From NCBI GenBank assembly GCA_020284085.1, contig JACEVL010000676.1, positions 1 through 64,000 of the forward strand: 64,000 nucleotides of DNA. Direction: 5' to 3'. The stretch's first letter is position 1. Each line of letters starts with the position of its first letter. A model generated the notes under the pieces. The model had not been told where the DNA came from. It did no database searches and was given only the letters and a program-made list of their open reading frames with translations. This DNA comes from Aporrectodea caliginosa. Lineage: Eukaryota > Annelida > Clitellata > Crassiclitellata > Lumbricidae. Of this stretch, positions 53,781-64,000 are shown one piece after another. The position numbers and the translations under genes were made by a program.

Positions 53781-54159
53781 AAAAGCGTAGGCCTACGCCC
53801 AACAAGTTCACCCAGTTGAACAAACGTGAGCCAGTCAAACTTTTGGAACTGCTGATTTGGGTCAAGGTCAGGAAATATCAAATTCTAAAGTTCCTAAGGT
53901 TTGATGGAGCACAGTCGACGAGACAATTACATGAGTGCAAAGGGGTCAGAATCTTAGACTGAATTCGATGCTGGCTGGCAGCCATTGTTCCAATCGAAAC
54001 AACTGATTAAAGCAAGAAATAAGAACAGAAGATTTTGCCAATCTTGTCGACTATTTCAAGTAGAGTTGGAGAAATCATCATGAGAGTGTAACAGAGACTA
54101 GTTTGTAAACTATTTCGGATGATTAAGTTAAGTTAAAACATAAAGAATAATCAAGAGAC

Positions 54160-54425
54160 AGCTATGGTCTTTTCAACATCGTGAGGGATTTCTCAACAAC
54201 GGTCACATGTGCAGAATTAAGACAAGGTCAAGGACGTCTTAGTCTGTACCTGGCCCGGAGTCATGCTTCAAAATACCAGATGTTGACGCAGTTTGATACA
54301 AAAGCCTCTAGCTTTAGAAGATCCAATGCATCTACGTTTGCAATTGCCTTACTACCGGTCTTTTATGGCGCAATTTCCGAAGTAGACGACGTTTGTGTCT
54401 CTGAAGGAGACGGAGAGAGCCAGGT
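54160..54425 (+). repeat. Local repeat R4, copy 1
   Basis: About 230 bp with diverged partner at 55405-55625, direct orientation. Shared phrases are aaaataccag-tgttg, atgcatctgcgtttg-agttg and tggcgcaatttcc-aagtaga. The open frame 54181-54711 over this copy has no recognised domain. Confidence 0.65.
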
Positions 54426-54619
54426 AGGCCCTATTGCACGCGTGGTATTATGGTCATCAACATGTCTTATTGAAAGAAATAATGCTTTCACAGTATTAAT
54501 TAAAACGTCGCCATTAATTTATTCATACCTTCAATTCTTCTGTGATCCGTTCTTAATAACATTTGATATCACTGAGACTAGAGAAATACGTGAACTACGT
54601 AAACTACATTGTATTGTAG

Positions 54620-54835
54620 GCTATTTGGCTATTTATAAAGCGCTTCTCACAGCAAAAGCCTTTCAGAAGCGCTCCCAGTGCGAGCAACCCGAGGGAAAAG
54701 GCAGGATTTAGTTTAGAAAAAGATGAGGAGAGACTACCAGAAAGGATGGCAGAGCGAACCGGTGGAGGAAGTCCTTTCCACAGAGAAGGACCTATGCAGG
54801 CGAAGGATCTGGATCTAACCACTACAGCTAACCAC
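54620..54835 (-). mobile_element. L2-like LINE 3' end
   Basis: The minus strand reads RSRSFACIGPSLWKGLPPPV followed by RSAILSGSLSSSFSKL, then a GSASE block and gggagcgcttctga...gcgctttataaatagcc. It is the same family end as 26955 and 30960. Confidence 0.7.
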
Positions 54836-55404
54836 TACTTGTAGTGGTTAGCTGCATGTGAACTACTTGCAATTTTTACAAGTACGCGAACTGCTTGTAC
54901 TATTTAGAACTACGTGAACTACTTGTAGCCTACTGTTTAGAAAGAAGAAAATATGACAGCAGCATTTAAACAAGACAGTTGAGAACCACGAGGTGCGTCG
55001 CCAAACATCCGACGGTCAATGGATCTCCAGCCACGAGACTTGCGAATGGCATGAAGAGGCTGATAATGGAGATGAGGTATTTGGAACTGAATGAACGCAT
55101 GATGGGAGAGAGTAGGAGGTTGAAATTGTAAGTTACGAAATTGTTCATTGTCAGACTATTTAGCATACATTGCTCATTAGGTAGGCCTATCTATGAGGGA
55201 GGTAGTCAGTGGCAGTCTCTCGTACACAGTACACACACAGAGTTCAGTTCCTGAATTCGTACATGTAGAATCAAGGATACAGGCAGATTGGCTATTTTAC
55301 CCGCAGCTGACGATTGCTCACGGTTGTCTCACCGTATACAAGTCCTTCGCAGTGGATACCAAAGCGATCAGTGCGAAGTGGTCTCTGACTTGATTTATTA
55401 CATT

Positions 55405-55625
55405 ATTGATTTTCCGACATCTTGAGGGCTTTCTGAACAACGATCAGGTGTGTAGATTCAATGTAAGGCCGAGGACTGTTTAGTCTGTAGCTAAACAGCA
55501 CTTAGCTTGCAAAATACCAGGTGTTGTCTCAGTATTGGATATACAAGTCTGGTATCACTGATGCATCTGCGTTTGTAGTTGCCTTACTATCGGACTTTAA
55601 TGGCGCAATTTCCTAAGTAGATGAT
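55405..55625 (+). repeat. Local repeat R4, copy 2
   Basis: Diverged copy of 54160-54425 with small indels; no open frame persists. Confidence 0.6.
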
Positions 55626-55884
55626 TAATGAATGCCTTCGACACATGCAGTCTAGCGCAACGTTCACTTGCAGCGACTGCACCTGTCTTTTGGCATGTCA
55701 TCTAGTTCAATATAGTGAATGACATTCTACCTGACTGACAGCCACTATCCTTATCTGTGGCGTTCATCAAGGCTCATTCCGACTAACCGATTCACACCAG
55801 AACAACGACTGAAGCCAGTTCGACAGCGATATATAGACGGCAAAAAGATGGTTAAGGATATAGAATTCCGCCACTACCCTACCT

Positions 55885-55975
55885 GTGGTAGTGGCAGTCC
55901 CAAGCCTGAGGAAAGGAGGAGGGCGACACTAATCATCTTTGTTATACACAGTGTCGTTAAACAGCAACCAAGATA
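55885..55975 (+). repeat. Dispersed repeat R1, copy 3
   Basis: gtggcagtcccaagcctgag gaaaggaggagggcgacact, a diverged copy of 2195-2300 and 16771-16870. Confidence 0.6.
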
Positions 55976-56049
55976 TGGATAGAGACAGACACAGTGGTAC
56001 CCGTGTGAGTAAGCGAGTAGCCTAAGGTTACCGACTGACTTTTCCCATA

Positions 56050-56255
<206 letters not shown>

Positions 56256-56259
56256 AACT

Positions 56260-56825
56260 TGTATGGCGCCGTAACGCGGCCAAACTTCTAAAAAGGCAAC
56301 TAACAAAACAATTAGCAAGCGGGATAGGCCTTAGAAACGCCAAGGTATTCTAATATAGCATAATAATAATAGTATTATAATTCACCTCTCAGTTATGTTC
56401 AGGCCAGTTCAGGTAACGACCGTTGTTAGTTTACATTGGAGAGATGTTCATCTACGAATGTCTATGTAACTTGACTTACTTGCTACAGACCACGATAGCC
56501 GATAGTGGAGCTTAATAAATTAATCAAAGTAATAAAAATTAAAACGTGTAAAGGATATGGAAGTAGTAATAGAGGATGTAGACAACTAGATTCGTTGGGC
56601 TCAGCTGTCAACATTGGAATGAACGGTAGGTGGTTGTAATCTCATCTGCGTAGTTTCTGCTTCAGCTAAAATTAGAACAATGAAGTAAATGCGGAAAAGT
56701 TTCTTAGGCGACAAGTAATTCAGTTTCACAAAGCGTTAGGCACGGCTCCTTCCTCTGTTCCTTCCAGCATGATCAAACAATAACAGTTAAAATAATAACA
56801 AAATGATCCTTTACTAGAGAACATG
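56260..56825. other. No recognisable feature
   Basis: AT-rich, non-coding, no repeat family recognised. Confidence 0.4.
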
Positions 56826-56829
56826 CATC

Positions 56830-57085
56830 TTTAGAAAGAAAAAGACTGAAGTGTATGGGTCACGTGGCCCGAATGAATAATGACAGAAGAGCCAACCAAT
56901 TGATCAACTGGACTCCGGAGGGGAAGCGCGGAAGAGGAAGGCCAAGAAAGAACTGGATGGGAACTGCTCGAGAAGATCTGAGGTGTCTGGAGATGACGGT
57001 GGAGGATGCTGTCGAGGTGGCGAAGGACAGGGAAGAATGGAGAAACTGCGTTGCCCGATGTGCAGTCCTGCACGGGAAAGACTAA
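56830..57085 (+). pseudogene. RTE-type LINE ORF2 C-terminus
   Basis: Reads MGHVARMNNDRRANQLINWT followed by PEGKRGRGRPRKNWMGTARE, then DL, EDAVEVAKDREEWRNCVA and a stop after HGKD. The GHV-RM...GKR-RGRP--W...A-DR--W motif is the standard C-terminal end of RTE/BovB-like and related RTs. Only this tail remains. Confidence 0.8.
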
Positions 57086-57499
57086 GTACTAAGTAAGTAA
57101 TCCTTTACTATTTAAAATTTTCTGATTGTGCGAATCAAACAATTACAGTCTCTATTTCTTCGGTTGTATCATTCTTCATACTATGTGGATTTAAGGTCAC
57201 ACATAACGAAGACTGATTTGATGGCGCGGAACTGCAAGTGGAGACATTCCCCAGCTTTAATCTGAGCATCCTTTGCACATGTAGGCCCTATACACGTTTT
57301 TTGTCTGTTTACGTGATGATAACGAATCCGAACACGGATCAGTCCATCGCAGATCTACAGTATGCAAGAAGACGCTGCGTCCTAGAATCCCTCCGCCACC
57401 GGACTTGTTGTTCTTAATGCATCACCGCAGTTGAACGGCCAGCACCAATCCACGAACTGTCTTCGACTTACAAGATTCTACTGGACACTGCGACGACCT

Positions 57500-58238
57500 G
57501 GGACGACCCGGGACCTTTGGACTAGTTAAGATTTTATATTCTTTTGTTATTGTGATTTTTGATGGATCCGTCTTATTTTTTGGTTTTGTTTGTTGCTTGT
57601 TTTTTAACCCAAGGCTTACTCCACTCTAAGTGTCGCTAACTGTCGTTTAATGTTTTTATGTTTTTCTTTAATAAAGACTTATTCCAATCTAAGTATTGAC
57701 TGGCTGTAATTTAGCGGAATCCATGATCCCGTCTGGACCCCGTGTAACCAGTAGGTCTAAGCTTACATATAAAATCATTGCCTTATTGTTTCATTTTTGT
57801 TGTTGTTCTCTTCTTATTATTGGTTACATAAATAAATGACTGATTGAAATTATTGATTGATTAAATTAGATGATTTTGTCTGTAATGCTATTTTAGCTAA
57901 GATTGTGGTAAATTAGATGATTTTGTCTGTAATGCTATTTTAGTTAAGATTTCATATTCTTTTTGTTAATGTGATTTTCGATGGACCCGTCTTATTTTGT
58001 TTTGTTTTGTTTGTTGTTTGTTTTTTTTAGCCCAAGGCTTACTCCACTCCAAGTATCATTGACTGTCTTTCTTTCCCTATCTGTATTTTTTTGCATGTTT
58101 AGGTGTCCCTATTTAGCGGGATCCATGATCCCTTCTGGGCCTCCTTGTAGCCAGTACATGTCTAACCGTTGCCTTACTGTTTCATTGTTCGTTTTTTCTC
58201 TTCTGATGGTTAGAGAAATAAGTGATTGATTGATTGAT
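57500..58238 (+). repeat. LINE 3' tail copies, second locus
   Basis: Parallel to 51300-51900: ttagttaagattttatattc, ttattccaatctaagtattg, gggatccatgatccc, repeated agatgattttgtctgtaatg ctattttag units, then ccgttgccttactgtttcat and a gattgattgatt tail. Confidence 0.75.
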
Positions 58239-58369
58239 TATTTCTAAATGCATTAAAACAAAGTAACAAAGGAAGCGCATTGCACAAGACAACTTTAAAA
58301 AATAACATCTGTTGTAATCCGCCGTTACAACGCTGACTGAGAAAAGAGTTTATGCTTTTTTGCGCCAAA

Positions 58370-58930
58370 ACGCCTCTGCTTAGCATCCAGACAGACTTAC
58401 TGACCGATTGACTAGTTGACGAACTGATTGTCTGACTGGCTGGATAAGTCACTGACAACTCAGTCATTTACAAACTGACTAACTCACTGACTGAATGTCT
58501 AGCTGACTGATCTACTCATTCACTTACTCAACCACCCACCAACTCACCTATTCACTCACACACCCAACTCAAACCCACCCAGACACAAACTCACTATTTC
58601 ACCGACTGGATGGAGCCATTTGATTCAAAAACAATTTTACGCATTGAAGAATGGAAATACAAATGGCAGATATTTTGAATGCTTAATTTATTCCTGTAGT
58701 TTTAAAAACCGGATTTGAAGATGATAAATAGTGTAATTAATTTCTGTTTAGTCAAATAAATGATTTTAGAGTCTTCTCGAATATCAAATTTTGAAATAAT
58801 ATGTTTAATTTAATTTCATGACGAATACAGCCTCCGTCATTTCTTCGACCTGAAACAAACCAACAGAAACCTTTTAGTATTAATATTAAACTTAATTTAT
58901 GGTTTTCATTAAGTGTTCCTGAAGCTATTT
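58370..58930 (-). repeat. Long dispersed repeat R2, copy 2
   Basis: Reverse complement of the 4550-5110 repeat: a diverged gactgactcactgac array (58390-58520), then AT-rich sequence with tcgacctgaaacaaaccaac and aaaccttttagt near 58850-58880, where copy 1 has aaaaggtttctgtttgcttg tttcaggtc. Confidence 0.65.
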
Positions 58931-59080
58931 CTAATTAAATGCTTTTAGTAGCATTGTCATCACTGTCCTATTGGTCACTATGTAATTAATTCATTTTAAT
59001 TTTCCACCATGAGTGCTCATTTATCCCGGAATTTCCATTGTAATTATTACTATTACCATTACCCTTACCATCGCCATTGC

Positions 59081-59455
<375 letters not shown>

Positions 59456-59459
59456 TCTG

Positions 59460-60160
59460 TTTTATAACATCCTAATAATTATAATTTACATACTATAATA
59501 AAAAAATACCACTTCTGACAAAACGCTAGTCAGTATGTACACATGAAATGAATGTGACACTTTCCGTAGTGCAAAAAGTTCGAAAGAATTGATGGAGAAG
59601 GAGAGAGCATTCAGGGAATGTTCATAATATGAAAATGTTATCGTTTTATGCATTTTATGATTACAAACAGTTTAACAAGGTCATACAGAAATGCGAATCT
59701 TGAGCGCGTTAAGTCAGCCGTCAGAGCTGAGAGAAAGCCGACCTTTTTGAAAACCAATGAATAGTAAGCCATGTGGCATTTCTTGATGGAAGGGAAAATG
59801 TCGATTCCATTGTTTAGGGGCAGGAACATGAAATGTACGAGTTTCCATGATAATGCTGCATCGTGGTTCACAAGACGATTCATTGCCAAGGAGCATGTAG
59901 GATGAATGCTGTGGTTGAAGGTAGGTAAGAGATCTCGCTGTGTGGGCTTACAGTTACTAGAGGCCAGTTTAAATCATATTCTAACGAATTTTCATGCAGC
60001 TGACCAAGGACTGTTGAGAAGTTTCATCAAGAAGATGAACGCATGAACGCAGCACAACACGAGTCAGAGTAGTTTGAATGCATTGAAGCCTACTGACTTC
60101 AATTTCTATTATGTGTTGCGCCGAGAAACATGTTATGCATAGATGCTTGCATACATGCCG
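59460..60160. other. No recognisable gene
   Basis: Short open frames only. The last part leads into the LINE 3' end at 60160. Confidence 0.4.
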
Positions 60161-60260
60161 TTCCATAAGCGCAAGAAAAAATCTCTTTTTCTCATTGAAG
60201 ACATTGGCCTGGGTCGGAAGCGCCTCTGATTGGAAGTGGCGCTCTAACAATTGATTACGA
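60160..60260 (+). mobile_element. L2-like LINE 3' tail
   Basis: tctttttctcattgaagaca, then ggtcggaagcgcctctgatt ggaagtggcgctct. Same tail family as 30960. Confidence 0.6.
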
Positions 60261-60299
60261 CAACTATTACGATACATAGATAGATACGCATGTCATGCA

Positions 60300-60475
60300 C
60301 ATTCATTCACTTGCAAATACATACATTACATGCATACATACATACATAGTACATACATACATACATACATACATACATACATACATACATACATACATAC
60401 ATACATACATACATACATACATACATACATACATACATACATACATACATACATACATACATACATACATACATC
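60300..60475. repeat. (CATA)n microsatellite
   Basis: About 170 bp, with one gta interruption near 60350. It follows a LINE tail, as at 30975. Confidence 0.95.
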
Positions 60476-60694
60476 TGAACAAACATATATAGGCCTACAT
60501 GCATATACACACATGCACACAATGATAGCCTAACACTCATGCATACATACTACTAACCCACAGGCATAGGGCCTACATACAGACTTACACGCACACACAT
60601 GCATTCACGGTTACATGCATGCAAATATAATTAAGTCTATGATGACACTAAATGTATTCACATACGTATCCTATGTCGCTGTTGGCAATCCTCT

Positions 60695-60774
60695 TTAAGG
60701 ATCGAATTCAACTTCCATTTGCAGTGACTCCTCCTGATCTTTGAAAACCCGGCATCTCAAGACATCAGCAGCAC
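60695..60774 (-). CDS. Cysteine-rich secreted-type protein, terminal exon
   Basis: Acceptor tgtatcttag (60784-60775), then a 2-nt partial codon that makes Cys with the previous exon, then AADVLRCRVFKDQEESLQME and VEFDP with a TAA stop. The 80-nt length and phase fit the donor of 61600-61728. Low-complexity CAT repeats fill the intron between them. Confidence 0.5.
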
Positions 60775-60839
60775 CTAAGATACATAGAATACAGACTGAG
60801 CAATTAACATATCCCACAGTTAAATTGTCTCAGTTATCA

Positions 60840-61106
60840 ACAGAGGCATCGCCATCATGAATGTCATCATCATCGTCGCTATGATCATTACCACCATTAT
60901 CACCATTGTAATAATCGTCATCTTTGTCACCGCTACCGTCATCATAATCATAATCATTGTTTTCAAAAGTTAATGATTCTGATTAGTTTTGGAAGTTATT
61001 GGCGCCATTTAAATGTTCAGCTAAAATGACAATTACATCATCGTATCATCATCAGCATCACCATCATTCTCATCATCATCATCACAATCATCATCAGCAG
61101 CAGCAG

Positions 61107-61144
<38 letters not shown>

Positions 61145-61160
61145 GCATCATCATCATCAG

Positions 61161-61198
<38 letters not shown>

Positions 61199-61560
61199 CA
61201 ATGGTCAACGCTGTCGTCGTCATCGTCGTCATAATAATCATCATCAAAGTCACCATTTTCAACATCGGTTTCGTAATCATCATCATCATTGTCGCCGTCG
61301 TCATCATCCTCACAACCATCATCGTCACAATCATCACTATCATCGTCATCGTTATTATCATCGCTTTCATTATCACCATCATAATCAACATCGTCACCAT
61401 CATTGACATCATCATCTTCTTCATCATTATCGTCATCATCCATCATCATCATAACCATCATCATCATCGTTATCGTCGTCATCGCCGTCATCATAGTCGT
61501 CACCATCATCATCATCGACATAGTCATCGCTATCATCGGAATCATCAATGGAATGACAAA
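60840..61560. repeat. (CAT)n-rich trinucleotide region
   Basis: About 700 bp of imperfect catcatcat with cgt, cac and cag variants. The His-rich and Asp-rich frames are artefacts of the repeat. It forms the intron between the two cysteine-rich exons. Confidence 0.9.
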
Positions 61561-61599
61561 TGACAAAATTCTGCAATTTCTGCGTGGTAAATCACTTAC

Positions 61600-61728
61600 A
61601 GCTAGTGCGACACAAGTCCTGATAAAAGTCGTCTTCTTCTTTATCACAATTCCTGTTACACTCTTCAGTATTTCTGTCGCACTCATCATCAATTTGCTTT
61701 TTTGAGCGATATGTAGACCCATCGCATA
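61600..61728 (-). CDS. Cysteine-rich exon, phase 1-1
   Basis: An excellent acceptor (ttttttttattatttcag, ending 61729) and donor GTAAGT (61599-61594) bound 129 nt. In the only open phase it reads CDGSTYRSKKQIDDECDRNT, then EECNRNCDKEEDDF and YQDLCRTS, joining the next exon through a Cys. Phase 1-1 exons with many Cys are typical of secreted modular proteins. The spacing (TY-x2-K...D-x2-C-D-x5-C-x3-C) recalls the Cys-rich C-terminal half of some secreted phospholipase A2-like proteins, and CDGSTY recalls Kazal domains. Neither assignment is secure. Confidence 0.5.
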
Positions 61729-61839
61729 CTGAAATAATAAAAAAAAACGAAGAAGCTAATAAGCAAATATTTTAAATGGCAAAATGGTTAAAAACGCTGT
61801 TCAGTATATAATATATTATTATTATGTATAATATGTGCA

Positions 61840-61906
61840 GCAGCAGCACCACTCACATTACCAGCAGCAGCAGCGGCAGCAGCCACCACCACTGCCAGCA
61901 GCAGCC

Positions 61907-61987
<81 letters not shown>

Positions 61988-62196
61988 ACTACCACTACCA
62001 CTACTACTACTCACTGCTACTCACTACTACTGCTACTACTACTACTACTACCACTACCACTACTCACCACTACTCACTGCCGCTGCTCACTCACTGCACT
62101 GCTACAGCACCACACCACCACTACCACTACCACTCACCACCACCACCACCACCACCACACCACCACTCACCACTGCTGCTGCTGCTGCTGCTGCTA

Positions 62197-62244
<48 letters not shown>

Positions 62245-62394
62245 ACTACTCACTACTACTACTACTACTCACTACTACTCACTACTACTTACTACTACTA
62301 ACTACTACTACTACTAGCTACCTACATCACTACTACTGCTATCACTGCTGCAACCATTACCAACTGCTGCTGCTGCTACTACTAACCACTACTG

Positions 62395-62435
<41 letters not shown>

Positions 62436-62747
62436 ACTACTGCTACTGCTTCTGCCACTACTGCTCACTACTACTACTACTACTACTACTACTACCACTA
62501 CTACTACTGCTACTGCCACTACTACTACTACTGCTACTTCACTGCTCACTACTACTACTACCACACCACTGCCACTGCCGCCGTCTACTACAACTACCAC
62601 TACCACTACCACTACTACTACTACTGCCACCATCCTCACTAGCACACTGCTACCACTACTCACCACTCACTCACTACCACTGTTCAGCACTACCACTACC
62701 ACTCACACACCACTACCACTACCACTCAGCAGCTGCTGCTGCTGCTG

Positions 62748-62791
<44 letters not shown>

Positions 62792-63111
62792 ACTATCTAC
62801 TACTACTGCTACTGCTACTACTACTACTACTGCTACTACTACTACTACTCACTACTACTACTGCTACTACTTACTACTACTACTACTTCATCGCTACTAC
62901 TTACTACTCACTATCTGCTACTACTACTACCATGCTGACCACTACTACTACTACTGCATTACTACTGCTGCTACTGCTGCTACTGCTACTACTACTACAC
63001 TACTGCTACTACTGCTGCTGTTGCACTGTTGCCACTACTACTACTACTACTACTACAGCTACTACTACTACTACTACTACTGCTACTACTACTACTACTA
63101 CTACTACTACT

Positions 63112-63156
<45 letters not shown>

Positions 63157-63190
63157 ATACTACAACTTCTACTACCACTACAACCGTTAC
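61840..63190. repeat. (CTG)n/(CTA)n/(CCA)n compound trinucleotide region
   Basis: About 1.35 kb alternating pure ctg runs (61908-61985, 62176-62245, 62395-62432, 62725-62790) with cta, cca and ctcacta blocks. Poly-Leu, Ala, Cys and Ser frames are artefacts. It is expansion-prone sequence. Confidence 0.95.
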
Positions 63191-63374
63191 TACTACAAGT
63201 AATAACAACAACAATAACAACGACGATAACTAGAGTGATAACGATTACAATTCCGAAAACAATAATAAACCAAATAACAATTACAATAATATCAATAATA
63301 AGAATAGTAACAATATGAACAATAATAATAATCATCTTTTAAATCCTGAGGGATCTGAGGATACCTCGGGGCAA

Positions 63375-63538
<164 letters not shown>

Positions 63539-63539
63539 G

Positions 63540-64000
63540 ACTAGCCATTCCAGAACAACGGACGCCCTAATTTTTGCAATCCTGAGGGATCATGTGTACT
63601 TCAGGAGAAAAAATAAATAAAAATCTGGTTCACTGCCTACTAGGCGGGTTCAAAGTCCGGCTTCGCCATACCACTCGCGGTAGGGCCTCTTCCTTGAGTA
63701 ATCCACAATCCACATCCATCTTTAATCATGCAATCCAGCTTCATCTGTCTTGGGTTTCGTCTTGTTCGTCCTCTCTATTTTCCTTTAATGACGGTTCTCA
63801 GCAGCGAAATCTACGATCAGCGTGTGTACGCCTCTGTCTCTTCTGTGTGTCATTGTCTAATCATTGTGTGTGTCATTCTTCTCTCTGAAAGCCTCCATCT
63901 TAAGTTACCCCACCTCTCTCTCATGGTCCATGTCTCTCTCCGTACATCTCAATATCTGTGTCTTTATCGTCCGTTTCTCCATTTTCCTGAGTATTAGGAC
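63540..64000. other. No recognisable feature to window end
   Basis: Tct/ctc-rich on the plus strand. Short open frames (63592-63888, 63728-63997) overlap and show no recognisable domain. Confidence 0.4.

Noticed and set aside
61033..61722. 229-residue Asp/Met-rich minus-strand frame
   Set aside because: Most of it is CAT-repeat translation. Its first part overlaps the real cysteine-rich exon in the wrong frame.
61824..63318. Poly-Ala/Leu/Cys/Tyr frames
   Set aside because: CTG/CTA/CCA repeats with no start context, no conserved domain and no splice signals.

Overview
This is a repeat-dense stretch of a nuclear genome from an animal. It has spliced genes with GT-AG introns, a large C2H2 zinc-finger array, LINE, SINE, piggyBac and hAT elements, and very abundant micro- and minisatellites. 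No bacterial gene organisation is present. The mix of L2/CR1-like, RTE-like and other RT fragments, tRNA-derived SINEs sharing LINE tails, and long tri- and tetranucleotide arrays suggests an aquatic invertebrate. I cannot name the phylum from sequence alone.

Layout. 0-13 kb: acidic GAY tract, (TGTA)n, an element with inverted repeat-bearing ends, RTE and other LINE fragments, a LINE split by a TTAA-flanked foldback element, and a 2-kb tandem duplication of two reverse-transcriptase fragments. 13-19 kb: a 1.1-kb polypyrimidine tract, a decayed piggyBac copy that itself carries an insertion, and a foldback minisatellite. 19.9-23.5 kb: an intronless zinc-finger gene with an intact 29-finger frame, preceded by a decayed patch and a shorter intact frame. 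24.7-38 kb (possibly to 45.3 kb): a minus-strand gene for a papain-family (C1A) protein. I rebuilt six exons from splice sites and phase, and its introns are packed with repeats. 38-44.4 kb: a three-level nest, with an L2-like LINE split by a hAT element that carries an almost intact two-ORF LINE. 45-64 kb: SINEs, LINE 3' ends, large purine-rich and trinucleotide arrays, an RT fragment, and two exons of a small cysteine-rich minus-strand gene.

The main biological result is the papain-like gene. Its exons join in phase from the mature N-terminus to a canonical C-terminus. The catalytic His and Asn, the Gln of the oxyanion hole and the structural cysteines are present, but the active-site Cys is replaced by Gly, in a 33-nt exon. 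This looks like a conserved pseudoprotease rather than a decayed gene. Its last exon has been copied in a 757-bp tandem duplication, and the extra copy is frame-broken.

Much of the rest is a readable record of transposition. Three different TTAA-target (piggyBac-type) terminal families occur, two of them inserted into recognisable host repeats whose pre-insertion sequence can be inferred or seen elsewhere in the window. One hAT element has a perfect 8-bp target duplication.
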